From Janthinobacterium sp. SUN073 (GTDB lineage: Bacteria; Pseudomonadota; Gammaproteobacteria; Burkholderiales; Burkholderiaceae_D), in contig NZ_JAPUBT010000001.1 in assembly GCF_030397665.1 (NCBI RefSeq), forward strand, positions 555,926 to 619,925: 64,000 nucleotides of DNA, read 5' to 3'. Made by a program: the position numbers and the translations under genes. The notes below the pieces were generated by a model. It was not told the origin of the DNA. It was given only the letters and a program-made list of their open reading frames with translations, and did no database searches. Position 1 is the stretch's first letter. Every line of letters begins with the position of its first letter. Below, piece after piece: positions 53,913 to 62,869 of the stretch.

Positions 53913-55106
53913 TTATTTCAACTGATCGTTCAGCAGACCCAGGATCTTCTCGGCCACTGGCGAGGTATCGGGCTTGCCTTCGTTGCTGAGGACGCTGACC
54001 AGGCTGGTCGAGCCATTGCCGGCCTTGACCAGGACGCGGTAACGCTGCGCTTCCTTGTCCTTGTCGGACGACGAGCCCCAGCTGAACAGTTTCGAGAAGA
54101 AGCCATCTTTCTTGACCATATCCGGATCGACGTAACGCACGAAATACGTGCCTTGCGTGCGGTCGCGGTCTTCCACGGTAAAGCCGACACGGTCCAAGGC
54201 CAGGCCGACACGGCGCCAGGCGCGGTCGAAGCCTTCATCGACTTCGATGGCGCGCGCCGGCGTGGCGGCATCACCCACCAGCTTGGCGTGCAGCGGCTGC
54301 ACGATGGCGGCGTCGACGGCCGTCTTCGCTTGCGCATCGTCGCTGGCCGCGCCCAGACGCGTCATCAGCTTGGCCAGGAATTGCGCTTCCAGGCCCGGAT
54401 CGTTCGGACGCGCGGTCCAGGTAGTGGTTTCCTTGTCGCGGCCCGTGACGACCTCTTCCACGCCACGGTGGCTGATGTAGATCTCGGTCGAACCGTCGGC
54501 CAGGCGTTCCACGCGGGTGCGGAACTTGTCTTTCTCGCCCGTCGAATACATCGAATCGAAGGCCTTGCCGATGGTGTTGCGAATAAAGTCCTGCGGCAGC
54601 TTGGCGCGGTTTTCGTTCCACTCGGTTTCCATGATGCCAGCCGTCGGCTGGTCGATGGCGACGGTAAAGCCCGAATCTTCCCAGAATTGCTTGAGCTGCG
54701 GCCACAGCACTTCAGGCGACTGCTTGACGACCAGCCAGCGCTGGTTGCCCGCGCGCTCGACCTTCACGCCACCGGCCGTGACAGGCACGACGCCCACCAC
54801 GCCGTCGGCGCCCACGATGACAGGCGCACCTGCCGTGGCGTTGCGCTGCGCGTTGTAGCCGGAAGCCGTGGCCACGCCGTTTTTCGCATCCGGCAGGGAG
54901 TAGCGGTTGTCCTGCTGCAATTGCGTCAGGTCAGGCGGCACGTCCAGGGTGCCGGCTTTCTTGACCGACTTGTAGTCGACCTTGTCGCCGCCGACTACCG
55001 AACTGATCATGCCACAGCCCGCGAGGCTGGCTGCGACGGCGCCGATGACGATGCCGCGGACGGCGATGGTGGCAGGCGCCGGTTTGGTTTTCTTGCAATT
55101 AGTCAT
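53913..55106 (-). CDS. bamC: Outer-membrane assembly lipoprotein BamC
   Basis: 397 residues. A lipoprotein signal peptide ends at SLAGC (C31). The unstructured N-terminal stretch (SVVGGDKVDYKSVKKAGTLDVPPDLTQ) matches the BamD-binding part of BamC. Two helix-grip domains follow, with WPQLKQFWEDSGFTV in the first and RAWRRVGLALDRVGFTVEDRDR in the second. It is part of the BAM complex that inserts beta-barrel proteins. It follows dapA by 80 bases on the same strand, the arrangement seen in many proteobacteria. Confidence 0.93.
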   Translation of the reverse strand: MTNCKKTKPAPATIAVRGIVIGAVAASLAGCGMISSVVGGDKVDYKSVKKAGTLDVPPDLTQLQQDNRYSLPDAKNGVATASGYNAQRNATAGAPVIVGADGVVGVVPVTAGGVKVERAGNQRWLVVKQSPEVLWPQLKQFWEDSGFTVAIDQPTAGIMETEWNENRAKLPQDFIRNTIGKAFDSMYSTGEKDKFRTRVERLADGSTEIYISHRGVEEVVTGRDKETTTWTARPNDPGLEAQFLAKLMTRLGAASDDAQAKTAVDAAIVQPLHAKLVGDAATPARAIEVDEGFDRAWRRVGLALDRVGFTVEDRDRTQGTYFVRYVDPDMVKKDGFFSKLFSWGSSSDKDKEAQRYRVLVKAGNGSTSLVSVLSNEGKPDTSPVAEKILGLLNDQLK

Positions 55107-55186
55107 GTCGTAACTGGATAAGAAGCTAAGTAGCAGCTGGAATCAGGGAAGGTCCGGACTGGTCAAGCCCGGGCTTGAAGTTCGGC

Positions 55187-56065
55187 TTAAGACAGGATGC
55201 CAGCATCGCGCAAGGCCTCGCGCACGGTGGCATGGCAATTTTCAGCCAGCGGCACCAGTGGCAAGCGTATGCCGGCTGGCATCATGCCCATTTCGGCCAG
55301 TGCCCATTTGACGGGCACCGGGTTGGGCTCGACAAACAATTTCTGGTGCAGGGGGAAAACTTTGTTATTGATGGCGATCGCCGTGGCGCGCTCGCCCGCC
55401 ATGGCTGCGTCGCACAGTTCGTGCATGGCGCGCGGCGCCACGTTGGCCGTCACGGAGATGTTGCCGTGGCCGCCGCAGAACATCAGCGCCATGGCGCTCG
55501 GATCATCGCCCGAGTACACGGCGAAGTCGTCTGGCACGAGGCGCAGCAGGTCGATACCGCGGCCGATGTTACCGGTCGCATCTTTCACACCGACAATATT
55601 CGGGATGGCGGACAGGCGCACGATGGTTTCGTTGCTCATGTCGGCAACGGTGCGGCCAGGCACGTTGTACAGGATGACGGGGATGTCGACGGCTTCGGCG
55701 ATGGCCTTGAAGTGCTGGTACATGCCTTCCTGGGTAGGACGGTTGTAGTACGGCACCACTTGCAAGACAGCATCGGCGCCCGCTTCTTTCGCATAGCGCG
55801 TCAGTTTGATGGCCTCGGCCGTGGAGTTGCCTCCGGCACCGGCGATGATAGGAATGCGTCCCTTGGCATGTTCGACGGTCAACTTGATCAGTTCGCAGTG
55901 TTCTTCCACGCTGACTGTTGCCGATTCGCCCGTCGTGCCAACGATGACGATGCTGTCCGTACCCTCGGCGATATGCCAGTCGATCAGCTTGCGCAGACCT
56001 GGAAAGTCCAGACTGCCGTCAGCGTGCATCGGGGTGACGATTGCTACAATGCTGCCCTTGATCAT
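55187..56065 (-). CDS. dapA: 4-hydroxy-tetrahydrodipicolinate synthase
   Basis: 292 residues, the normal length. It condenses pyruvate with L-aspartate-4-semialdehyde in lysine and diaminopimelate synthesis. Active-site residues are at the usual positions: T44/T45 in GTTGES, Y107, Y133 in [10 protein letters not shown]138 and the Schiff-base K161 in GVKDATG. It precedes bamC in the same direction. Confidence 0.97.
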   Translation of the reverse strand: MIKGSIVAIVTPMHADGSLDFPGLRKLIDWHIAEGTDSIVIVGTTGESATVSVEEHCELIKLTVEHAKGRIPIIAGAGGNSTAEAIKLTRYAKEAGADAVLQVVPYYNRPTQEGMYQHFKAIAEAVDIPVILYNVPGRTVADMSNETIVRLSAIPNIVGVKDATGNIGRGIDLLRLVPDDFAVYSGDDPSAMALMFCGGHGNISVTANVAPRAMHELCDAAMAGERATAIAINNKVFPLHQKLFVEPNPVPVKWALAEMGMMPAGIRLPLVPLAENCHATVREALRDAGILS

Positions 56066-56149
56066 AGTAAGTTTATAGCGCCGATAAATAAAACAACGAT
56101 TGTAGCGGATAGCCCGCGCCTGTGGTGCATTCTGACATAGTATGGCCGC

Positions 56150-56722
56150 TCAAAACGTCGGCAGCAAGGCCGCCAACCGTGGAAAATCCGGCCGGACGGC
56201 ACAAATTCGTTGCACCAGAGCAGCTTTTGGCTGCTCCACGCGCCCATCCTCGTACGCTACCACACGCAAGCCGTGCTGCACCGCCCAGGTCAGCATTTCG
56301 CCTTCCTTCAGCAGGAATTTCGGATTCGACGGCTTGCCGAACTGCTCGTTACCCTCGGCAAACGTTTCATACAGCAGCACGCCATCGGGCGCCAGGCTGG
56401 CCACCATTGCTTCGAGCAAAGGCCGGTGCAGGTAATTGGTGACGACGATGCCGGCAAAGCGGCCGGGGGCGAAGGGCCATACGGCGCCCGGCGCCTCCAG
56501 GTCCACCAGCGAGGTGGTGATGCCCGTGCCGGCCGCCTTTTCCAGCATTTCCGGATCATGGTCGAGCGCGATCACGGGGTGGCCAAGGCTGACCAGGTGG
56601 CGCGCATGGCGGCCGGTGCCACAGGCCAGGTCCAGCACTTCGCCGCCCGGGATCAGGGGCGCCCAGCGGCGCAGCCAGCCCGAAATCGCTTCAGTTTCTA
56701 TTGTTGGTTCAGTTACTTGCAT
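56150..56722 (-). CDS. Class I SAM-dependent methyltransferase
   Basis: 190 residues with the SAM-binding motif VLDLACGTGRHARHL and IALDHDPEML. Later motifs are FAGIVVTNYLHRPLLEAMV and GVLLYETFAEGNEQFGKP, the latter typical of a Burkholderiales family near dapA. The ATG at 56722 follows GGAAG by five bases and is preferred to the ATG 12 bases upstream. Substrate unknown. Confidence 0.88.
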   Translation of the reverse strand: MQVTEPTIETEAISGWLRRWAPLIPGGEVLDLACGTGRHARHLVSLGHPVIALDHDPEMLEKAAGTGITTSLVDLEAPGAVWPFAPGRFAGIVVTNYLHRPLLEAMVASLAPDGVLLYETFAEGNEQFGKPSNPKFLLKEGEMLTWAVQHGLRVVAYEDGRVEQPKAALVQRICAVRPDFPRLAALLPTF

Positions 56723-56773
56723 CGATACTTCCATCAGTTAATTTTGCATTGCCAATGCCGTACAGCGGCGGCA

Positions 56774-57454
56774 TCAACCCAGCAGCATTCGCAACGGCAG
56801 GGTCATCGCATACAGGATCGACGTCGCCTGCTGGAGTACCCCGCTCAATGCCAGACCCAGGTAGCCCTTATAGCTCAGAAAGATCAGCAAGGCGAATACG
56901 AAAGGCGTGTAACGGTCGATGCTGGCGTACTTCCGGGATAACGCATCGGGTAGCATGCCGGTGACGATACGTCCGCCATCGAGCGGCGGCACGGGAATCA
57001 GGTTAAAGACAAACATCACCACGTTGACGGAGACCCCGGCCAGGCTCACTGCGATCAGGTATTTGCTCATGGTAAACGCCGGCGCCATTGTGCTGAGCAG
57101 GATATAGGCCACCATCCAGCCGAAGGCCATGGCGAAGTTGGCGGCGGGGCCGGCAAACGCCACCCACGCCATCTGCTTCTTCGGATTGCGCAGGCGGCCA
57201 AAGTCGACGGGCACCGGTTTCGCATAGCCAAAAGGCACGCCGATGCTCCAATACAGGAACAGCGGCAACAGGACGGTCCCGAAAGGATCGATATGCCGGA
57301 TGGGATTGAGACTCAGCCTGCCCTCGTTCGAGGCCGTGGGATCGCCGAAATAGCGGGCGGCGTAGCCGTGCGCCGCCTCATGCAGGGAAATGGCAAACAG
57401 CACCGGCACCAGGTACACCGCAACGGTCTGGACTATCGTATTGAAATCGCTCAT
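56774..57454 (-). CDS. Site-2 protease family membrane metallopeptidase (M50)
   Basis: 226 residues with five to six membrane segments. The zinc-binding HEAAH (H25, E26, H29) lies in the first, and the second catalytic motif NLIPVPPLDGGRI near residue 150. There is no PDZ domain, so it is the compact M50 subgroup. It probably cleaves membrane proteins within the bilayer. It lies between yciO and the methyltransferase, all on one strand. Confidence 0.92.
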   Translation of the reverse strand: MSDFNTIVQTVAVYLVPVLFAISLHEAAHGYAARYFGDPTASNEGRLSLNPIRHIDPFGTVLLPLFLYWSIGVPFGYAKPVPVDFGRLRNPKKQMAWVAFAGPAANFAMAFGWMVAYILLSTMAPAFTMSKYLIAVSLAGVSVNVVMFVFNLIPVPPLDGGRIVTGMLPDALSRKYASIDRYTPFVFALLIFLSYKGYLGLALSGVLQQATSILYAMTLPLRMLLG

Positions 57455-57548
57455 GACCGCGATTCTACCAGAGCCGATCCAGGCCCTTTCTTACGTTGTC
57501 ATTAAGAACAGATGAAGAGCGGCGCCGCAACAGCTGCGCGATACCTCT

Positions 57549-58172
57549 CTACAAGCCCAGCACGGCCGGGTCGCCGCGTCCCACGCGCACCACTTCCGGC
57601 TCCGCTCCCGTCAGGTCGATCACGGTGCTGGGGCCATGCGCGCACACGCCACCATCAATGATCAGGTCGACCAGCTTTTCCAGCCGTTCGCGGATGGTGT
57701 CGGCATCCGTCAGGCTGTCTTCGTCGCCAGGCAGGGTCAGGGTCGCACCCAGCAAAGGCTGGCCCAGTTCTTCCAGCAGGCTTTGCACGATGCGATGCTG
57801 CGGCACGCGCAGGCCGATAGTCTTGCGCGAAGGATGGCTGAGGCGGCGCGGCACTTCCTTGGTCGCCTCCAGGATGAAGGTATAGGCGCCCGGCGTGCCC
57901 GCCTTGAGCAGCCGGAACTGGCGGTTGTCCACGCGGGCATACAAGCCCAGTTCGCTCAAGTCGCGGCACAGCAGGGTCAGATGATGCTTTTCATCCACGC
58001 CACGGATGCGGCGCAGGCGCTCGACGGCGCCCTTGTCGTCGAGCTGGCACACCAGCGCGTAGCAGGAATCCGTGGGCAAGGCCACCACGCCGCCGGACTG
58101 GATGATCTGCGCCGCCTGTTTGATCAGGCGCAATTGCGGATTCTCGGGGTGAATCTGGAAAAATTGACTCAT
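57549..58172 (-). CDS. yciO: YciO-type L-threonylcarbamoyladenylate synthase family protein
   Basis: 207 residues with the YrdC/Sua5 fold. The N terminus (MSQFFQIHPENPQLRLIKQA) and the segments GGVVALPTDSCYAL and TFILEATKEVPRRLSHPSRKTIGLRVP match E. coli YciO closely. The family makes threonylcarbamoyl-AMP for tRNA t6A or related reactions; YciO itself is a paralogue of TsaC with a less clear role. It follows htpX by 36 bases. Confidence 0.93.
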   Translation of the reverse strand: MSQFFQIHPENPQLRLIKQAAQIIQSGGVVALPTDSCYALVCQLDDKGAVERLRRIRGVDEKHHLTLLCRDLSELGLYARVDNRQFRLLKAGTPGAYTFILEATKEVPRRLSHPSRKTIGLRVPQHRIVQSLLEELGQPLLGATLTLPGDEDSLTDADTIRERLEKLVDLIIDGGVCAHGPSTVIDLTGAEPEVVRVGRGDPAVLGL

Positions 58173-58208
58173 GGTCTACGTATTCTTAGTTATTGGCATT
58201 AGTTATCA

Positions 58209-59093
58209 TTATTGCACGCCGCGCAGGGCGGCGATGCGTTGCTCGATCGGTGGATGGGTGGCGAACAGCGCGCCCCAGCCGCCATTGCCGCCGCTGATGC
58301 CCAGCGCCTGCATCGATTGGGGCAGTTCGCCCGGCGGCACGCCGCCCAGGCGGGCCAGCGCATGCATCATCGGTGTGGGGCTGCCCAGCAGCTTGGCCGA
58401 ACCGGCATCGGCGCGAAATTCGCGCTGGCGCGAGAACCAGGCCACGATGATGGAAGCGAGCAAGCCGAAGATGACTTCGCACACCATCACGGTAACAAAG
58501 TAACCGATGCCCCGTCCGCCGCCTTCGCGGTTGTTATTTTTCAACAATACATTATCGACAAAGAAACCCACCACTCTGGCCATGAAGACGACAAAGGTAT
58601 TCACCACGCCCTGGATCAGGGTGAGCGTCACCATGTCGCCATTGGCGACGTGGGCGATTTCATGGCCCAGCACGGCTTCGACTTCATCGCGGTTCATGCT
58701 TTGCAGCAAGCCCGTGGAGACGGCCACCAGCGCCGAATTCTTGAAGGCGCCCGTGGCAAACGCATTCGCGTCGCCTTCGTACACGGCCACCTCCGGCATG
58801 CCGATGCCGGCCCGCTCGGACAGTGCGCGCACGGTATTGACCAGCCACAATTCGGTCGACGAGGTGGGGTTATCGATGACGCGCGCGCCCGTGCTCCACT
58901 TGGCCATCGGTTTGCTGATCAGCAGCGAAAAGATCGACCCTGTAAAACCCACCACCAGCGAAAACACCAGCAGGCTGCCCAGGTTGAGGGTGCTGCCGCG
59001 CGCCGGATTGCCCACGCCCAACAAGCTGAGGACGAGCGACAGCACCAGCATCACGGCCAGGTTGGTTGCAATAAAAAGGACGATACGTTTCAT
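58209..59093 (-). CDS. htpX: Membrane-bound zinc metalloprotease HtpX
   Basis: 294 residues, four membrane segments. The zinc motif HEIAH (H144, E145, H148) is in [13 protein letters not shown]. It degrades misfolded membrane proteins under stress together with FtsH. GGAG lies about nine bases before the ATG. Confidence 0.96.
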   Translation of the reverse strand: MKRIVLFIATNLAVMLVLSLVLSLLGVGNPARGSTLNLGSLLVFSLVVGFTGSIFSLLISKPMAKWSTGARVIDNPTSSTELWLVNTVRALSERAGIGMPEVAVYEGDANAFATGAFKNSALVAVSTGLLQSMNRDEVEAVLGHEIAHVANGDMVTLTLIQGVVNTFVVFMARVVGFFVDNVLLKNNNREGGGRGIGYFVTVMVCEVIFGLLASIIVAWFSRQREFRADAGSAKLLGSPTPMMHALARLGGVPPGELPQSMQALGISGGNGGWGALFATHPPIEQRIAALRGVQ

Positions 59094-59185
59094 GGGCGAT
59101 GGCTCCGGAAAACAATAATAACTAAAAGATAAGTATGCGGTCGCGACTTTTCAAGCCCGCGCGGCAGGCGCAGGCCGGCCGTGCC

Positions 59186-60019
59186 CTAGAACCAGTCGTG
59201 CCAGATGGGCGTGACGTTGGTGGGCAGCGGCGGCAGCATGGCAAAATCCACGCGCGACTCGCCCGGCGCATGGAAATCCGTGCCGCGCGAGGCGAGGAAG
59301 CCGTAGGCATTGGCCAGCTGCGCGTATTCCGGATACTGGTCCGGACTGTGGCTGCCCGTGACGACTTCGATGGCCACGCCACCGAGTTGCTTGAACTCAT
59401 CGAACAACACGCCTTGCGCCATGTCGCTGAAGCGGTAGCGGCCCGGATGGGCGATGACGGCCACGCCGCCCGCGCCGCGTATCCAGCCCACGGCCTCGGC
59501 CAGGGTGGCCCAGCGGTGCTCGACGTAGCCCGGCTTGCCTTCCGACAGGTATTTCTTGAACACGTCGGGGATGTTCGCGCATTTCCCCGTTTCCACGATG
59601 TAGCGGGCAAAGTGCGTGCGCGACATCAGATCCGGGTTGCCGACGAATTTCAAGGCCCCTTCATAAGCGTCGGGGATGCCGGCCAGGTCCAGCTGGCGGG
59701 CGATTTCGCGGCCGCGCGCATCGCGTCCCGAGCGCGTCTGGTGCAGGCCCTGTACCAGACCCGGATTGTTTTCATCGACTTGCAAGCCCACGATGTGCAC
59801 GGTCTGGCCGGCCCAGGTGATGGAAATTTCCACGCCGGCCACGAAGCGCATGCCCAGGTCCAGCGCGGCCGCGCGCGCGGCGGCGACGCCGGACACTTCA
59901 TCGTGGTCCGTCAGCGCCCATACATCGACGCCCGCCTTGCGTGCGTGCGCGGCCACGGCGGCGGGAGACAGCACGCCGTCGGAGATATTCGAATGACAAT
60001 GCAGGTCGACTTTAAGCAT
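59186..60019 (-). CDS. rnm: PHP-domain phosphoesterase, RNase AM/YciV family
   Basis: 277 residues of the PHP family. Metal ligands are visible: DLHCHSNISDG, TDHDEVSG, AHPGRYRF and GTDFHAPGE. Relatives act as 5'-3' exoribonuclease or 3',5'-nucleotide phosphatase. It lies upstream of htpX and yciO, as yciV and yciO are also neighbours in E. coli. Confidence 0.92.
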   Translation of the reverse strand: MLKVDLHCHSNISDGVLSPAAVAAHARKAGVDVWALTDHDEVSGVAAARAAALDLGMRFVAGVEISITWAGQTVHIVGLQVDENNPGLVQGLHQTRSGRDARGREIARQLDLAGIPDAYEGALKFVGNPDLMSRTHFARYIVETGKCANIPDVFKKYLSEGKPGYVEHRWATLAEAVGWIRGAGGVAVIAHPGRYRFSDMAQGVLFDEFKQLGGVAIEVVTGSHSPDQYPEYAQLANAYGFLASRGTDFHAPGESRVDFAMLPPLPTNVTPIWHDWF

Positions 60020-60121
60020 GTGAAAACAATACCCTGCACGGGCTCAGCATGGAAGAAGTTTTCATTGTACGCTGCTTGCCCGATAAGGAAGTCGCGTTAG
60101 CGACACAGTGGTGCCAGCGCA

Positions 60122-61009
60122 TTATTGCGCCAGGAAAGTTTCCACCAGGCGCGCCAGCTCCGCCGGCTGGTCATGGTGCAGCATGTGGCCCGCGTCCGCC
60201 AACATCTCGCAGCGCACATCCTTGATGCAGGCCAAACGCCGGTCGATTTCAATGCGCGCCTCTTCCTTTGGCCCCATCCATTGCCACATATTCGTCTCAA
60301 TAGCTTCCACCCACAGCACGGGCGCCGTGATGCGACGCCAGCACGCCATCACTTCTTCCACCTGGTACAGGATGGGATTGACCCGCTTGTGCTGCGGGTC
60401 GCCCAGGATGTCCCACTCGCCCGCCTCGTTCTGCGCCGACCAGTGCTCGGCCAGGAAGGCGGCGCGCGCGTCCGGCAGGCGCGGATTGGTCTTTTGCAGG
60501 CGCTCGGCCACGGCCTGTTGGCTCGGATAGCTGCGCATGGCGGGCGGTTCGCGCAACTCGTCCAGCCACTTGACGTAGCGGCCCGGCGCCTGCTCCGGCT
60601 TGGTTGCCATCATGCCGAAGCCTTCCAGGTTGATGAAGCGGCTGATGCGCTCGGGCCGTACGCCCGCGTACAGGCCGGCCACGTTGGCGCCCATGCTGTG
60701 ACCGAGCAGGTTGACGGGCGCATCCGGCGAATAGTGCAGCAGCATGGCGTCCAGGTCGGCCAGGTAGTCGGGGAACCAGTAAGTGTCCGATTGCGTGTAA
60801 TCGCTCAGGCCAAAGCCGCGCCAGTCGGGCGCGATCACATGCCAGTCGCCCTGCAACTCGTCGACGACGAACTGGAACGAGGCGGCCACGTCCATCCAGC
60901 CGTGCACCATGAACAGGATGGGCGCGCCTTCGCGGCCCCAGTGGCGCACATGCGTGCGGGCGCCGCGGATGTTGATGAATTCGGAACGGGAAAGTTTCAT
61001 GGGTTTCAT
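60122..61009 (-). CDS. Alpha/beta-fold hydrolase
   Basis: 295 residues. The oxyanion segment MVHGWMDVAAS, the nucleophile elbow LLGHSMGAN (S105) and a C-terminal AGHMLHHD (His) complete a catalytic set. It may be an esterase, lipase or haloalkane-type enzyme. The ATG at 61009 follows AAGGCAGG and is preferred over the longer frame; an ATG at 61000 is also possible. Confidence 0.9.
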   Translation of the reverse strand: MKPMKLSRSEFINIRGARTHVRHWGREGAPILFMVHGWMDVAASFQFVVDELQGDWHVIAPDWRGFGLSDYTQSDTYWFPDYLADLDAMLLHYSPDAPVNLLGHSMGANVAGLYAGVRPERISRFINLEGFGMMATKPEQAPGRYVKWLDELREPPAMRSYPSQQAVAERLQKTNPRLPDARAAFLAEHWSAQNEAGEWDILGDPQHKRVNPILYQVEEVMACWRRITAPVLWVEAIETNMWQWMGPKEEARIEIDRRLACIKDVRCEMLADAGHMLHHDQPAELARLVETFLAQ

Positions 61010-61095
61010 CTGATTGCCTGCCTTGAAAGTGGCGCGGATGGCGCCACATGCTGTGTCTGTAGATAGGGCGCACATAAAAGTACGACCGTTCGATT

Positions 61096-61134
61096 ATTAT
61101 ACCGGATTAGCGCCGGGCGCCAGGACTTGTCCTG
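61096..61134. promoter_or_regulatory. Divergent regulatory elements of hydrolase and gamma-CA genes
   Basis: TATAAT on the minus strand (61096-61101) is the likely -10 of the hydrolase gene. A palindrome CAGGAC-TT-GTCCTG (61121-61134) lies next to it in the 210-base divergent gap and may be an operator. Confidence 0.4.
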
Positions 61135-61219
61135 CAACAGCGTAAAATAGCGTACACAACACAGTAAAACTTCAGCGTCCGGCCCAGCCCGGCGCTTCCA
61201 CCACCGCCACAGGCTAACG

Positions 61220-61744
61220 ATGACACTCTACCAATTGGGCGCCGATGCGCCGCAGATTGACGCTTCCGCTTTTGTTGCCGACACGGCCAATGTGATCGGC
61301 AAGGTGACGCTGGAAGCGAACACGTCCGTATGGTTCGGCGCCACGCTTCGCGGCGACAATGAACGCATCACCGTGGGCGCCAACAGCAATGTGCAGGAAG
61401 GCGCCGTACTGCACACGGACCCGGGCTACCCGCTGGACATCGGCCAGAACGTGACCATTGGCCACCAGGCGATGTTGCATGGATGCACGATTGGCGATGG
61501 CGCCCTGATCGGCATCCAGGCCGTGATCCTGAACGGCGCGAAGATCGGCAAAGGGTGCCTGGTCGGCGCGGGCGCCCTGGTCACGGAAGGCAAGGAATTT
61601 CCCGACAATATGCTGATCATCGGCTCGCCGGCAAAAGCCGTGCGGCCCCTGACGGCAGACGATATCACCAGGCTACAAGGCAACGCCGTGAACTATGTGC
61701 AACGCGGCCAGCTATTTAATACGCAACTCAAGAAGATTGGATAA
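61220..61744 (+). CDS. Gamma-type carbonic anhydrase family protein
   Basis: 174 residues forming a left-handed beta-helix with hexapeptide repeats. The zinc-ligand histidines H65, H82 and H87 and the structural R44 are present. Relatives (YrdA, PaaY) act as carbonic anhydrases, thioesterases or uncharacterised enzymes. It is upstream of hslO by four bases in the same direction, so they are one operon. Confidence 0.92.
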   Translation: MTLYQLGADAPQIDASAFVADTANVIGKVTLEANTSVWFGATLRGDNERITVGANSNVQEGAVLHTDPGYPLDIGQNVTIGHQAMLHGCTIGDGALIGIQAVILNGAKIGKGCLVGAGALVTEGKEFPDNMLIIGSPAKAVRPLTADDITRLQGNAVNYVQRGQLFNTQLKKIG

Positions 61745-61748
61745 GAGA

Positions 61749-62729
61749 ATGACGACTGAAACCACAGGCGCGGTCAGCGCAGCCGTTAGCGGCCAGGATA
61801 CCCTGCAAAAATTTATTTTCGACAACGCCGCCGTGCGCGGCCAGTTCATCGACGTTTCCCACACCTGGCAAGAAGTGGTATCGCGCCACGCCTATCCGAC
61901 GGCCGTGAAAAAAGTACTGGGCGAAATGGTGGCCGCCGCCGCCCTGCTGTCGGCCAACCTGAAATTCAACGGCTCCATCATCATGCAAATCCACGGTGAC
62001 GGTCCCGTGCGCCTGATGGTCGTCGAGTGCGATTCCGACCTGCGCCTGCGCGCCACGGCCAAGCTGGACCCGGACGCCACCATTCCCGACGTGGCCACCG
62101 TACCGCAATTGCTCAACGCCACGGGCAAGGGCCGCTTCATCATCACCCTGGACCCGGCCGACAAGGTGCCGGGCCAGCAACCGTACCAGGGCATCGTGCC
62201 GCTGGACGGCGACGACATGGCGACCGTGATCGAAAACTACATGTTGCGCTCGGAACAGCTCGATACGCGTCTGTGGCTGGCCACGGACGACAGCGTCTCG
62301 CGCGGCCTGCTGCTGCAAAAGCTGCCCCACCATGGCGGCAAGGCCGAAGCGACGCCTGTCTCGGAAGAAGTTGCGCTGGACACATGGCACCGCGCCGTGA
62401 TGCTGGCGTCGACCCTGAAAGAGGAAGAAATCCTCGCCACCGACATCGAGACCCTGATGCAGCGCTTGTTCTGGGAAGAAACCATCCGCGTCTTCGAGCC
62501 GCTGCACCCAAGCTTCCATTGCAGCTGCACGCGTGAAAAAGTCGGCAATATGCTCAAGATGCTGGGCGAGGAAGAAGTCAACGGCACCCTCGACGAAGTG
62601 GGGCAAGTGGGCGTGAATTGCGATTTCTGCGGCCAGCACTATACCTTCGACAAGGTCGATTGCGCGCAGCTGTTCATCACGGATGCGCCCGCCGAAGTAC
62701 TGATTCCGCCAGCCGCCAGCATTAACTAA
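61749..62729 (+). CDS. hslO: Redox-regulated chaperone Hsp33
   Basis: 326 residues. The substrate-binding N-terminal domain is followed by the redox switch: C258 and C260 (FHCSCTREK) and C291 and C294 (CDFCGQHY), which bind zinc when reduced. Oxidation unfolds the region and activates holdase function. The ATG at 61749 is chosen over an upstream frame that lies inside the preceding gene. Confidence 0.97.
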   Translation: MTTETTGAVSAAVSGQDTLQKFIFDNAAVRGQFIDVSHTWQEVVSRHAYPTAVKKVLGEMVAAAALLSANLKFNGSIIMQIHGDGPVRLMVVECDSDLRLRATAKLDPDATIPDVATVPQLLNATGKGRFIITLDPADKVPGQQPYQGIVPLDGDDMATVIENYMLRSEQLDTRLWLATDDSVSRGLLLQKLPHHGGKAEATPVSEEVALDTWHRAVMLASTLKEEEILATDIETLMQRLFWEETIRVFEPLHPSFHCSCTREKVGNMLKMLGEEEVNGTLDEVGQVGVNCDFCGQHYTFDKVDCAQLFITDAPAEVLIPPAASIN

Positions 62730-62743
62730 TTGTAATATTCCCC

Positions 62744-62772
62744 GCGCCGCCCCTCAGGCGGCGCAATTGTTT
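62744..62772 (+). terminator. Probable terminator after hslO
   Basis: An 8-bp stem (GCGCCGCC / GGCGGCGC) with a CCTCA loop is followed by AATTGTTT. The T run is interrupted, so it is moderate. Confidence 0.6.
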
Positions 62773-62775
62773 CCA

Positions 62776-62815
62776 CTGTCATCGTTCCGTCATCAGTCCG
62801 TCATCAGCCCGTCAC
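62776..62815 (+). promoter_or_regulatory. Tandem PhoB-box-like repeats (four half-sites)
   Basis: CTGTCAT (62776), CCGTCAT (62787), CCGTCAT (62798) and CCGTCAC (62809) occur with exactly 4-base spacers and 11-base period. The first is identical to the E. coli PhoB half-site; the others differ at one or two positions. Two adjacent pho boxes are implied, 55 bases before the TonB-dependent receptor start. Confidence 0.75.
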
Positions 62816-62825
62816 GCGCCGCCGT

Positions 62826-62831
62826 TACGCT
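62826..62831 (+). promoter_or_regulatory. -10 element of the pho-type promoter
   Basis: TACGCT begins ten bases after the last half-site, the spacing seen in pho promoters where the box replaces the -35. It is a weak -10 that would need an activator. Confidence 0.45.
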
Positions 62832-62869
62832 GCGCAGCTTGTATTACCCACACTACTTTCCACAGGCTG

